Part shown: positions 48,784 to 57,720 of the stretch, in pieces
Numbering within the stretch: the stretch's first letter is position 1
How the letters are laid out: each line of letters begins with the position of its first letter
Origin: Clostridium manihotivorum
Lineage (GTDB): Bacteria; Bacillota; Clostridia; Clostridiales; Clostridiaceae
Direction of reading: 5' to 3'
DNA: 64,000 bases
Assembly (NCBI RefSeq): GCF_004015185.1
Contig: NZ_CP025746.1
Location: 372,001 to 436,000, forward strand
Made by a program: the position numbers and the translations under genes
Notes under the pieces: model-generated
What the model was told of the DNA's origin: nothing
Database searches by the model: none
The model's input: only the letters and a program-made list of their open reading frames with translations

Positions 48784-50160
48784 ATGAACTTAAAATTTCT
48801 TAGAAGTGCAAAGATATCCTTAAAGCTTACCATCATTTATGCTTTTATGTTTTCTCTTATATTATTGGTACTTAGTTCAGTAACTTTATATGGAACTAAG
48901 TACTTTCTATATAAACAGGCAAATAAGCAAGTTCAAGAACTTACTGTCATAATAAAAAACAAGATTAATGAACAGCAAGAGCAACCTGACTTATATAGCA
49001 AAGAATTCTTTTTAGATATACCATCAAAGGAAAACATTTATATCAAGATATCAGACAAGGATGGAGCTATCATAAATCAATCTAGAAGAGTTAACTTTAA
49101 TATAAAATCAAAGAGCATGGATGGTAAAACAAGGCGACTAGAGAAAAATGAGAAACATTTAATTTACTTAAATACCAGAGTTAAAAGTGCCTATGGTGTA
49201 CTTTATATACAGGTAGTAAAAGATCTAGAAAATGAATACAGCTTTATGAAAATATTATTTATATTTATGGCAATTGCTGATTTCATAGGCATATTAGCTT
49301 CGCTTGCCTTTGGTTATATAATAAGTAAAAAGATGCTGATTCCTATAGATAAACTGACTAATACTGCTGAAAACATAAGCATTAACAACTTGAAGGAAAG
49401 AATAGAAGTAGAAGGACCAGATGATGAGCTGAGAAGGCTTGGAAATACCTTTAATAACATGATAGACAGGTTGCAGAAGGCTTTTGACAGCCAAGTGCAG
49501 TTTGTGTCTGATGCTTCTCACGAGTTAAGAACACCTATTGCTATAATCCAAGGCTATGCCAATCTTCTTGATAGGTGGGGGAAAGATGATAAGGAAGCCT
49601 TAGAAAAATCTATCTATGGCATAAAGCTTGAGGCTTCAAACATGGCAAATCTTATAGAGAAGCTGTTGTTCCTTGCTAAGGGTGACAGTTACACTCAAAT
49701 AGTAGAAAAACAGTACTTTAAGATTAATGAATTGATAGAGGAGGTTGTGCAGGATACTAGGTTAATTGACGACGCTCATCTAATAAAAAATAGAGAGAAT
49801 GCAGTAACGGAAGTATATGCAGATTATAAGCTACTGAAACAAATGTTAAGAATCTTTATTGAAAATAGCATAAAATTCACCCCACAAGGTGGATTTATAT
49901 CAGTAGATTCTTTTGTAGAAAATGGCCAGCTGCAGATAAGTGTTACGGACACAGGTATAGGAATACCAGAAGAGGACATTAATAATATCTTTGATAGATT
50001 TTACACTGTAGATAAATCTAGGTCAAAGGAGAAGGGTGGAAGTGGATTAGGGCTTTCCATAGCAAGATGGATAGCAGAGGTGCATAACGCAAAAATTGAA
50101 ATGCTTAGTGAAGAAGGAAGAGGTACAACTGTAATAGTAAAGTTGGATTTAAAAAACTAA
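48784..50160 (+). CDS. HAMP-containing sensor histidine kinase
   Basis: About 458 residues. Two membrane helices (about 15-37 and 155-180) frame an extracellular sensor of about 115 residues, followed by HAMP, HisKA with ASHELRTPIA near 240, and HATPase with DTGIGIP and GGSGLGLS near 420. The order matches ArlS/CusS-like kinases. The ATG at 48784 has AAAGGTG upstream, better than the GTG that opens the frame at 48775. The neighbouring PepSY protein may modulate sensing. A hairpin at 50361-50397 probably ends the operon. Confidence 0.92.
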   Translation: MNLKFLRSAKISLKLTIIYAFMFSLILLVLSSVTLYGTKYFLYKQANKQVQELTVIIKNKINEQQEQPDLYSKEFFLDIPSKENIYIKISDKDGAIINQSRRVNFNIKSKSMDGKTRRLEKNEKHLIYLNTRVKSAYGVLYIQVVKDLENEYSFMKILFIFMAIADFIGILASLAFGYIISKKMLIPIDKLTNTAENISINNLKERIEVEGPDDELRRLGNTFNNMIDRLQKAFDSQVQFVSDASHELRTPIAIIQGYANLLDRWGKDDKEALEKSIYGIKLEASNMANLIEKLLFLAKGDSYTQIVEKQYFKINELIEEVVQDTRLIDDAHLIKNRENAVTEVYADYKLLKQMLRIFIENSIKFTPQGGFISVDSFVENGQLQISVTDTGIGIPEEDINNIFDRFYTVDKSRSKEKGGSGLGLSIARWIAEVHNAKIEMLSEEGRGTTVIVKLDLKN

Positions 50161-50360
50161 ATATTAATTTTAGTTAATAAGGTTATTCGTAGAGTTCAAT
50201 ATTAAAAGGTTGGGCTCTATTTTACTGTCTAGTAGCCATTCATGAAAACCAACTTTCAGAAAGCATAATGAAAAGGTTCTAATTTGTAGGCGTAAATTGG
50301 TCTATGAGGTAAGATTTATATAACATATAATTTTCTTTCTCGGTGAACATTATGAAAAGA

Positions 50361-50399
50361 GAGCTATCATCAAACTATTTGTGATTTGATGGCTTCTTA
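50361..50399 (+). terminator. Terminator of the two-component operon
   Basis: AGCTATCATCAAA pairs with TTTGATGGCT around a 10-base loop, followed by a short T-rich end. It sits just before the next gene's ribosome binding site. The intergenic region 50161-50360 holds nothing else that I recognise. Confidence 0.55.
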
Positions 50400-50423
50400 A
50401 TTAATCAAGCTGAGGTGATGAAT

Positions 50424-52874
50424 TTGAATAAAAAGTTTAGACCATGGATTTTTTCTTTAGTAATGATGCTCTCATTAAATTTATTATCTTCCTGTGCTCT
50501 ACAAGAGAGACTGTATGATGTTCCTAAAGAGCCAGCAACACCAGACCCAAACACAGTAAATCTTGTGATAGATACCTTAAACTATAAGGATATGCCTAGA
50601 AACTTTAGAAAAACTACTGATTTGACCGTGCTGCAAAAAGATAAGACCATAGATGTGAAAGGCTTAGATAAGCTAAATATATCTGGAAGTCAGCAGTTTT
50701 CAGGCTTTAATCTTCCTCTTGTCATAAGTGGTATAAATACTAAGCTTCCTACTACAGTAATTGATTTAAGACAGGAATCTCATGGCTTTATAAATGACAT
50801 CCCAGTGAGTTGGAAGAACTTAAAGAATGATGCTAATATTGGTATGACAAGGGAGCAAGTATTGGCAAGTGAAAAGAGTAAGCTTCAGAGTATTAAGCTC
50901 AATGTTCCAATTACTTTTTTTAATCATCCTAATATGCCAGTAACTCCAACTAAGGTTCAGGATGAAGAGCAACTAACAAAAGACAAAAATTTAAACTACA
51001 TTAGAATCACTGTTACTGATGGTAAGATACCTACAAACGATATGGTGGATTACTTTATACAAGTAGTTAAGGATCAACCTAATGATACCTGGCTTCACTT
51101 CCACTGCAAGGAGGGTATAGGAAGAACCTCCACCTTCATGATAATGTATGATATGATGAAGAACTCAAAACAAGTTTCTTTTGATAATATAACAAAAAGA
51201 CAATTAACCCTAGCAGGCTTTGATGAAAATGAAACAAGACTTTTCTATAATAAAGAGAGAACAGCTTTTTTACAAAACTTTTATAAATACTGCAATGAAA
51301 ATAAAGATAACTTCAATATTAAATGGAGTGAGTGGATTAAGACTATTACTACTAGTAATAGTCCTTTTTCTAATTATGTAAAAAACACCTTAAAACCAAA
51401 ACAACTTTATGTTATATCACAAGATCGCTTGTCAGAAGCTGAAAAAACTATGTTAGCTACACTTCAAGGAGTAGTTAATAGCCAATCTGCATATCAGATT
51501 TATATATTAAGTTCTAGTCAGCCAGATTATAGTTTATGGCTAAATGATCTCAAATCCAGTTATGGAGTAAACTTTAAAAATGTTTATGATCCTTGGGAGC
51601 TAGTACATATGTTTAAGGATTATGTAGAAGGTTATGTACTTTATAGCGGAGGTGACAACCCATCTATAAACAATGCCTGTTCTTTATGTGGATTAAAAAA
51701 CTCTATTGCTGTGGATAAAAGTATTGAATATAAGGTAAAGCTTCACGGCATAACAAAGCTTAAGGGTGATTGCAGGAATACAAATGAAGCTTGGGCATAT
51801 GAAAACTTGTGGAATAAAGGCTTAAACCATAGTTTAGTTATACAGCTTCAGCCTAGCAAAGCTTCAGTTCTAAGAGATTATGCCATAATGTCAAAGGCGC
51901 TAGTATTCTATGAAAATGATCCTAATACTACAAAGCTTAGAGAAAAAATATTTTCATCAATGGATAAAAATTCAGTATGCCTAGGTTGGGGACCAGATGA
52001 ATTTGTTAATGTAAGCACAGCCTCTAAAAACGGAGTAAGTGTTGTGGCAGCAGATTGGTCTTACAATCTAACAGTTCTAAGTTCCTTCGACTCTAAACCC
52101 TTAATGCAGAAAGCTGAAGATAAGGAAATACCAAAAGAAGACAATGTCCATTATGTTACCTTTATGATGTCTGATGGTGATAATCAGCAGTGGAATCTTG
52201 GCTCCAATTATAACTCTCAAAAGTGGTTTGGTTCTACAAATAGAGGAAGGTTCCATATGGGATGGGGCATAAGTCCATCCATGTATTACTTAGCACCTAC
52301 AGTGTTTAAAAAATATTATGACTGTGCTTCTAATAAACCCTTTGAGGATTATTTTATAGTTCCTCCTTCAGGTAATGGGTATATGTACCCAAGTAAGTTT
52401 GAAAAAAGCAGCTTGAAGTTATATTTACAGCAATTAGATAATTATATGAAAGACACTGATGAGAAATATATGGCAGTCATAGATGATGGTAGTTTTCATG
52501 ACAATAGGCTTTGGAACAAGTTTACGGATAAGCCTCATATGAAAGGTATATTTTATTTAGATTATCATAGGCATGATAACTATCACGGAGAGATAATATG
52601 GTCTAAAAATAAACCAATAGTATCCTGCAGAGATTTGCTTTGGAGTGGCTTAGAAGATGAAAGCCAGTTAGTTAAAAATATTAATGATAGAGTTGAAAAT
52701 GGTGAAACCAATGTGAAGGATCCTAAAGCCTACACCTTTGTATATGTTCATGCCTGGAGCAAGAGTATGAATGATGTGAGGTCTGCTATGGATATGTTAA
52801 ATAAGAATCCAAAGGTAAGAGTAGTTAGTCCAAAGGTTTTCATGGAGACTATTGATAGGAATGTAAAAAGATGA
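50424..52874 (+). CDS. Lipoprotein fusing a PTP-like phytase domain to a GxGYxYP domain
   Basis: About 816 residues. A lipoprotein signal ends with lipobox LLSSC, so the protein is anchored outside the membrane. The N-terminal half (about 55-300) is a PTP-like phytase/inositol polyphosphatase, with the P-loop HCKEGIGRT near 227 (nucleophile Cys, Arg) and a general-acid-like Asp in VTDGKIP. The C-terminal half (about 320-810) matches the GxGYxYP family of presumed glycoside hydrolases, with SGNGYMYPS near 650 and FMMSDGDNQQW. The two activities in one chain suggest attack on phosphorylated or inositol-linked plant material; this is inference. The start is uncertain: TTG at 50424 has ideal spacing from GAGGTG, but ATG 50418 is possible. 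Confidence 0.85.
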   Translation: MNKKFRPWIFSLVMMLSLNLLSSCALQERLYDVPKEPATPDPNTVNLVIDTLNYKDMPRNFRKTTDLTVLQKDKTIDVKGLDKLNISGSQQFSGFNLPLVISGINTKLPTTVIDLRQESHGFINDIPVSWKNLKNDANIGMTREQVLASEKSKLQSIKLNVPITFFNHPNMPVTPTKVQDEEQLTKDKNLNYIRITVTDGKIPTNDMVDYFIQVVKDQPNDTWLHFHCKEGIGRTSTFMIMYDMMKNSKQVSFDNITKRQLTLAGFDENETRLFYNKERTAFLQNFYKYCNENKDNFNIKWSEWIKTITTSNSPFSNYVKNTLKPKQLYVISQDRLSEAEKTMLATLQGVVNSQSAYQIYILSSSQPDYSLWLNDLKSSYGVNFKNVYDPWELVHMFKDYVEGYVLYSGGDNPSINNACSLCGLKNSIAVDKSIEYKVKLHGITKLKGDCRNTNEAWAYENLWNKGLNHSLVIQLQPSKASVLRDYAIMSKALVFYENDPNTTKLREKIFSSMDKNSVCLGWGPDEFVNVSTASKNGVSVVAADWSYNLTVLSSFDSKPLMQKAEDKEIPKEDNVHYVTFMMSDGDNQQWNLGSNYNSQKWFGSTNRGRFHMGWGISPSMYYLAPTVFKKYYDCASNKPFEDYFIVPPSGNGYMYPSKFEKSSLKLYLQQLDNYMKDTDEKYMAVIDDGSFHDNRLWNKFTDKPHMKGIFYLDYHRHDNYHGEIIWSKNKPIVSCRDLLWSGLEDESQLVKNINDRVENGETNVKDPKAYTFVYVHAWSKSMNDVRSAMDMLNKNPKVRVVSPKVFMETIDRNVKR

Positions 52875-53427
52875 CCTTTTAAGACTCTAATCTAAAATAC
52901 ATTGGAATTTTAATGGTAGTGTGATATAATATGTAATTAAGTTACGTTTATATATAATAAGTTGTAACTTGCTTAAATAAGCCTAGCGTTTTAAGTTTAT
53001 ATAACCAATAAAAGGTTACTGGATGCTTACCAGTAACCTTTTATTTATTATTGAGAAAATAACTCTAAAAAGTAAAAAGCGTGCTATCTTCGACCACAGC
53101 ACGTTTTTACTAACAACTTAAGATAATTTAACTTATAAAACCACAAAAGTTGTTTCCTTATGTTAACTATGGCATATTTTCAAGGAAAATAAACTTTAAA
53201 TTAGTAAGCTATTTAGTGGGACTACTTAAGTTGTATGTTTATTTAATCATTTTAAGAACTGTACTAAATATATAAAACTTCACCAAAAATCAATTTTCAA
53301 AGCTCCTCTAGTTTCTGAGAGGAGAATTTGAGAATATAAGTTTTATTACGAAGTTATACAGCTACAACTAAGGTAAAGGAATTGTTTAGATAATAAGAAT
53401 ACTTAAATACTATTATAAATTGAAACT
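52875..53427. repeat. Intergenic region with terminators and two repeats
   Basis: A terminator at 53013-53044 (AAGGTTACTGG with CCAGTAACCTT) ends the lipoprotein gene. 53057-53205 is a repeat copy (AACTCTAAAAAGTAAAAAGC, a GTGCT/AGCAC hairpin, then CTTATAAAACCACAAA) that recurs at 63035-63160. 53289-53370 is a copy of the repeat with AAGCTCCTCTAGTTTCTG also seen at 4750. No gene is seen. Confidence 0.65.
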
Positions 53428-53841
53428 TTAGCAAAAACGCTTTACGATAAAGGCTCCAATAACTATGAGTAAATATACTGCTCCTAGGCATACTATTAAA
53501 GCACCAACCTCAACAGTTTTCACACCTAAAGCATATAAAATAAATAATCCAAGACCGATTCCTATTAAGACAATATATAATACAATTAGAAAGTATCTCT
53601 TTAAAATAGCTACATTTCGTTCATCGATAGGTGGAATATTGGTAGCGTTCTTTTTGGATATTAAGGAGATTATATTAGGTACAAGTAATCCTATGAGACT
53701 ACCGCCTACAGAAGTTAGGGCTAAGGTGTTAAAATTTATATTAGATCTTATGCTTAATACGTAGGACACCACTAGTACTCCTGCTACAAAGATTACACCT
53801 AGATACAAATTTGCAAATAAACTAAGTTTTTTTGTTTTCAT
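53428..53841 (-). CDS. Membrane protein paired with an XRE regulator
   Basis: A 137-residue protein with four helices and a central polar loop containing PPIDERN. This layout is typical of small DUF2178/DUF3796-like membrane proteins that travel with a short XRE repressor. The start ATG has an AAGGAGG site and follows the XRE stop codon by 4 bp, so the two are one operon. Function is unknown; the pair may be a small stress or antimicrobial-sensing unit. Confidence 0.75.
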   Translation of the reverse strand: MKTKKLSLFANLYLGVIFVAGVLVVSYVLSIRSNINFNTLALTSVGGSLIGLLVPNIISLISKKNATNIPPIDERNVAILKRYFLIVLYIVLIGIGLGLFILYALGVKTVEVGALIVCLGAVYLLIVIGAFIVKRFC

Positions 53842-53845
53842 ATAA

Positions 53846-54061
53846 CTAATCCTCCTTACTATTCTTTTCTAAATAAAATAACTGCTCTATGGGTACATCA
53901 AAATAGTCAATCAATTTTAAGGCTAGCTCTAAGCTAGGATTGTATTTGTTTTTTTCTATGGCATTTATGGTCTGTCTTGTAATCCTAAGATCTTCGGCCA
54001 TCTTTATCTGAGTTATTCCTCTTTTTTCTCTTATTTCTCTAATGTGGTTTATTACCTTCAA
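53846..54061 (-). CDS. Small XRE-family transcriptional regulator
   Basis: A 71-residue protein that is almost only a helix-turn-helix domain (MKVINHIREIREKRGITQIK, then LRITRQTINAIEKNKYNPS). It resembles the YgzD/YozG-type regulators that pair with small membrane proteins. The TTG start is supported by AGGAGA with 8-base spacing. Two identical 16-bp palindromes lie just upstream and probably are its own operators. Confidence 0.9.
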   Translation of the reverse strand: MKVINHIREIREKRGITQIKMAEDLRITRQTINAIEKNKYNPSLELALKLIDYFDVPIEQLFYLEKNSKED

Positions 54062-54082
54062 ATAAAATCATCTCCTAGTAAT

Positions 54083-54142
54083 GTAAAGATATCTTTACGT
54101 TAATTGTATTGCAAATAATTGGATGTGTAAAGATATCTTTAC
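54083..54142 (-). promoter_or_regulatory. Twin operators GTAAAGATATCTTTAC
   Basis: Two copies of the perfect palindrome GTAAAGATATCTTTAC at 54083-54098 and 54127-54142, centres 44 bp apart, about four helical turns. They lie directly upstream of the XRE gene, so autoregulation by two dimers on the same DNA face is likely. Confidence 0.85.
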
Positions 54143-54566
54143 ATTATTTTTGGATTTATATTTTAAACAACGCTATGATTAAATTAACAGGTACTTTAAT
54201 AGAGCATAAAAAATAAATTAACTTGAGTTCTAAGAACTTTAAAGTCTTTAATGGCAGCGAAATATAAAAATTAGAAGCAAGGGGTAATATCTATGGTAGC
54301 TTCTATGAAATAAGTATTATTCATAAAATTAGTTCAGAATTTTGATGACTAGTAAGCAGCAATGTTATATTATTTATATGAAAGCAATAATTTGCCATGG
54401 ATAGAGAAGCCTGATAGTACATCATTAATAAACACCTAATTAAGAAAAGCTTCTATCTGAACACATATTGGAAGCTGTGAATGAATATCTGAAGAATATC
54501 ACTTAGGTAATTTTTCAAATGCACAAGCTTTATAAACACAAACAACACTTGAATGGAGAAATAATT
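54143..54566. other. Intergenic region, possible gene debris
   Basis: An AT-rich stretch without a convincing gene. A 25-codon frame near 54364 (MLYYLYESNNLPWIEKPD onward) lacks a ribosome binding site and may be the remnant of a lost gene. Confidence 0.35.
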
Positions 54567-55085
54567 ATGGATAAAAAGAAGTGGGCGGCGGTAGCCTTCT
54601 CAGTGTCATTGATTATAGCTGCTGTAGCTTTATTGATTAATATGATTACTTTAACAAATAACAACAGAGCGATGATAAATGAACGTGGAGAAAAGATTCA
54701 GGCTAATATACTTGATTTATATTCTACAGTTAAGGATGCTGAGAAAGATTTAGCTAACAAGGATACTAAGAGTCTGCAAAGGGATTACTGGAAATTCAAT
54801 GAGGCTGGAAAGCTAGACTTACCAAAGAAGTCGGTACCTGATTTCCTTTTGGGTTTGACAAGAGAGTATCAAGATCTAAATAGATTAAAGGATAGCAATG
54901 GATCTGACCAGCAGATGGCTGAGGCTATAGATCGAACTCAACTTAAGCTAGAGAAGCTTGAAGGGGCACTGAATATTATAATAGAGGATTGCAAGATAGA
55001 TCCTGTAAAGTATTATTTTCTAGATAAAGAGGAGAATAAAGCTATGGAGAAGGCATTAAATATGCTGACTGAGAGTAATTCGTGA
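54567..55085 (+). CDS. Single-pass membrane protein with coiled-coil ectodomain
   Basis: About 172 residues: a short cytoplasmic MDKKKW, one transmembrane helix (about 7-28), then a highly charged, mostly helical region of about 140 residues with coiled-coil character (NERGEKIQANILDLYSTV, IDRTQLKLEKLEGALNII). No enzyme motif or known domain was recognised. The ATG at 54567 has GGAG upstream, whereas the earlier ATG at 54519 has no site. It is monocistronic. Confidence 0.65.
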   Translation: MDKKKWAAVAFSVSLIIAAVALLINMITLTNNNRAMINERGEKIQANILDLYSTVKDAEKDLANKDTKSLQRDYWKFNEAGKLDLPKKSVPDFLLGLTREYQDLNRLKDSNGSDQQMAEAIDRTQLKLEKLEGALNIIIEDCKIDPVKYYFLDKEENKAMEKALNMLTESNS

Positions 55086-55390
55086 GCTTTGGGTTTTGTA
55101 ATAATTAGATAGTATTATAATTTAAGTATGGTATTAATATTTATTTAAGACTAATTTGAGCCATAATTAAGCATTAAAAATACAAGCTATTCTTCATTGG
55201 ATTCTGAGAAAACATTGCTACTAATAAAGGACTCGGTGGATAAGAAAACTCTTTACTCAATAAGAAAATAAGAAAGTCTTTGCTAGAACAACCTAGTAAT
55301 ATCAATTCTTTAGAAAAGCGTTTAGCAATTTAAAATGTCTTTTACAGATGGTTCATTTTAACTGGCTAAACGCTTTTAATTATAAATATA
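55086..55390. terminator. Intergenic region with terminator of the radical SAM gene
   Basis: The hairpin at 55316-55378 (AAAAGCGTTTAGC paired with GCTAAACGCTTTT around a secondary stem) gives a T run on either strand and fits the end of the leftward radical SAM gene. Nothing else is recognised. Confidence 0.7.
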
Positions 55391-56272
55391 TTATATATCA
55401 TTTAATAAACTGAGTTGAACCGCAGAAACCTTCTGATGATAAGAGGGCATCTTTAAGGATATTCCATACTTGCTGCAGGCTTCTGATAAGCTGTAGTATA
55501 GCTTTTTAGCATTTCTCACAGAGCAGCTATACCTGTCTCCAAAGCTTTTCTCATATTTCATACGAAGCCCTGTAAAGCTCTTATCTAATCTTTTATAATA
55601 ATAGTCTCTTTGTCTATCACGTAAGGACATTCCAAGCCAAGGAACTATATGTTTAACTCCATAATAACTTGCTTTGTTTACTATATCTAAAATATTTTCT
55701 TCAGTATCTTCTATAAAAGGCAAAATAGGCATCATGGTTATACTTGTGCATATTCCTAATTCAGAAAGCACTCCAAGTGCCTTAAGTCTTTCAGAGGAAG
55801 AGGGAGCACCAGGTTCTATTACTTTAGCTAGATTATCATCAGTAGTTGTAATAGTTATAGCCACAGAAGCATAGATTTTATTTATCTCTTCAAGCAAATC
55901 TATATCTCTTAGAATTAAACTGCTTTTTGTAGTTATGTGTACCGGATAGTTATATTCGGCAATTGCTTCTAAGCAACCACGGGTGATCATATAATCTTTT
56001 TCTGACTTGGTATAAGGATCACTCATAGCACCAGTACCTAAGCAGCCCTTCTTTCTTTTATTCTTAAGCTCTTTTTTTAGTATTTCTACAGAATTTCTCT
56101 TTACTATAAGCTCATCAAAGTTATCTATTCTATAACACATACTTCTTGAATCGCAATATATGCAGTGATGTTCACAACCTCTATAAGTATTAAAGGTATA
56201 ATTAACTCCAAACCATCTACTAGGATTCTTACTGGCAGAAAGTAAAGTTTTTGCATCTATTTCTTTATGCAT
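55391..56272 (-). CDS. Radical SAM protein of the SplB-related family
   Basis: A 293-residue radical SAM enzyme. The iron-sulfur motif is CEHHCIYC near residue 33, preceded by NTYRGC, the pattern of SPL-type proteins related to spore photoproduct lyase. GTGAMSDPYTKSEKDY and ITTTDDNLAKVIEPGAPS are further landmarks of this subfamily. True spore photoproduct lyase has an extra conserved Cys that I did not confirm, so DNA repair is not claimed. The frame opens at 56296, but the ATG at 56272 has AGGAGGGA upstream. Confidence 0.88.
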   Translation of the reverse strand: MHKEIDAKTLLSASKNPSRWFGVNYTFNTYRGCEHHCIYCDSRSMCYRIDNFDELIVKRNSVEILKKELKNKRKKGCLGTGAMSDPYTKSEKDYMITRGCLEAIAEYNYPVHITTKSSLILRDIDLLEEINKIYASVAITITTTDDNLAKVIEPGAPSSSERLKALGVLSELGICTSITMMPILPFIEDTEENILDIVNKASYYGVKHIVPWLGMSLRDRQRDYYYKRLDKSFTGLRMKYEKSFGDRYSCSVRNAKKLYYSLSEACSKYGISLKMPSYHQKVSAVQLSLLNDI

Positions 56273-56677
56273 TTCAGTCCCTCCTAAAATAAACATACTA
56301 GCCTAGTTATTAGCTCTATATTCTATTCTAGTATACCTTAATTAATAAGACAGCTGTATGTCATAATAGGTCAAGGGGACGGACATAAAGCTGTGCATAT
56401 TGTTTAAATAGATTTATTGGGAAAAAATAAAAAAAGATAAATATAGAAGTAATTAATGCTAGAAATAAAGATATAATAAAGACTATTTCTGTTTTTAAAA
56501 TTGATATAGCTTTATTCCAAAGCTGATTTGTATTTATAAAATATCCTCAACACTTATATAGATTGACTATAAGCTTATTAATATTAAGCGAATTATAATT
56601 AAGTACCAACTCTCAGTTACATACCTATAATCTATCTAATCTTAGTAGTTATATGTACAACTTTTTTATAGTAAAAA
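56273..56677. other. Intergenic region, nothing recognised
   Basis: AT-rich stretch between two leftward genes. No RNA, repeat or regulatory site is recognised beyond the terminator at its right edge. Confidence 0.4.
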
Positions 56678-56712
56678 GCTGTATACTGATTAATTAGTAT
56701 ACAGCCGCGTTT
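56678..56712 (-). terminator. Terminator of the 57.3-kb unknown gene
   Basis: A 13-bp stem (GCTGTATACTAAT and its complement on the minus strand) followed by TTTTTAC. The sequence resembles the AGCTGT...ACAGCC end of the IS1182 element, so it may be derived from one. Confidence 0.75.
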
Positions 56713-56721
56713 TATAAGTTG

Positions 56722-57285
56722 TTATAGATTGCTCCAAGCAGTGTTAGGTGTTAAATATGGATTTTGATTACCAGAGGTTGTGGTTGCACCAGTATTTACC
56801 CAATATCTTGAGCTACCAGATGTTGATGAAAATTGAATTGCAACTTTACCAGTATCTCCCCAAGCGCATAACCCAGCATCTCTTACATAAAATCCATTTC
56901 CACTTGGTATTTCACCAATATAATGTAAGTTATCATCATAATAATTTAGAGTCACTCTTGCAGTGTAATATCTAAGGCTTCCATTTTCAGGACTGAAATG
57001 TCTAGCAGCAGAAGTACCTCTAATATCACTAAGCACAAAGCCCTGTTTCCAATTTCCATCTGCTGCTACAAAATAGACACAGAATCCATAGAGCTCAGTC
57101 GGATATTGAAAGCCATCTGCTAGTACAAATTTCTCTCCAGGCCATATGGAACCTAAGTAATTCACCCCCACATATTTAGATTGATTTGGGTCCCATGTAA
57201 AGCTAGCATATACAGCTGATTTACTAGAACTATTGTTTATACACCAATATCCTCTTTCGTATGAATTGTCTAATGCAGTTGCCAT
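56722..57285 (-). CDS. Unrecognised protein under a TcdR/UviA-type promoter
   Basis: A 187-residue protein I cannot place in a family. It begins MATALDNSYERGYWCINNSS and has no signal peptide or membrane helix, yet its composition (rich in Tyr, Trp, Ser, Gly, Asn) resembles an extracellular beta-sheet or ligand-binding protein. The frame opens at 57318, but the ATG at 57285 has an AGGAGG site. Its leader and promoter (TTTACA-N16-CTCTTT, 57331-57358) closely resemble those of the gene at 35717, though the proteins share little beyond the first residues. The UviB holin gene lies 435 bp away, divergent, with the same promoter type. I infer a toxin-like or bacteriocin-like export product. Confidence 0.75.
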   Translation of the reverse strand: MATALDNSYERGYWCINNSSSKSAVYASFTWDPNQSKYVGVNYLGSIWPGEKFVLADGFQYPTELYGFCVYFVAADGNWKQGFVLSDIRGTSAARHFSPENGSLRYYTARVTLNYYDDNLHYIGEIPSGNGFYVRDAGLCAWGDTGKVAIQFSSTSGSSRYWVNTGATTTSGNQNPYLTPNTAWSNL

Positions 57286-57330
57286 AATAAATCCTCCTTG
57301 ATTATATATTTTAAACACTTTTCATAAAGT

Positions 57331-57358
57331 AAAGAGATAAGATAGCTTAAAGTGTAAA
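57331..57358 (-). promoter_or_regulatory. TcdR/UviA-type sigma promoter of the 57.3-kb gene
   Basis: On the minus strand TTTACA (57353-57358), 16 bases, CTCTTT (57331-57336), an exact match to the toxin-sigma promoter form. Confidence 0.8.
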
Positions 57359-57651
57359 GATATATACAAGTTTTATTTATAATAAAAATGAAAAGCTAGT
57401 ACGAAGAGAACTTGATAACCAGTTGGCAGAAAGAAAAATAAGAATTTATAATTGAAGAAACTTATAGATTTGATTTTTAATTATAACCTAGCCAATATCA
57501 ATATAAGAGGATTGTTCTAACAAATTTATAGGTTTATTAAAATGAATATGTGTAAACTAAGAAAATAATTTGTAATAACATTAAAATATGCGGTTTTATA
57601 GGGAAGAGATAGCATATAAGAATATATATATATAATATTAACAGATATACA
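57359..57651. other. Divergent intergenic region between two regulon genes
   Basis: About 290 AT-rich bases between the divergent promoters of the unknown gene and the holin gene. I found no sigma-A promoter, repeat or small gene in it. Confidence 0.4.
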
Positions 57652-57679
57652 TTTACATAAGTTACTTTTTTTTCTCTAT
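57652..57679 (+). promoter_or_regulatory. TcdR/UviA-type sigma promoter of the holin gene
   Basis: TTTACA (57652-57657), 16 bases, CTCTAT (57674-57679). One base differs from the CTCTTT form; spacing is the same 16 bp as in the other three promoters. Confidence 0.75.
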
Positions 57680-57720
57680 GTATAAAGAACCGATAATTTT
57701 TATATGAGAGGAGAATACTT

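Noticed and set aside
54364..54441. 25-codon frame MLYYLYESNNLPW as a small gene
   Set aside because: No ribosome binding site or neighbour supports it; it may be gene debris at best.
55391..56272. Naming the radical SAM protein spore photoproduct lyase
   Set aside because: It has the SPL-type radical SAM motif, but I could not confirm the extra catalytic Cys of true SplB, so a DNA repair role is not claimed.
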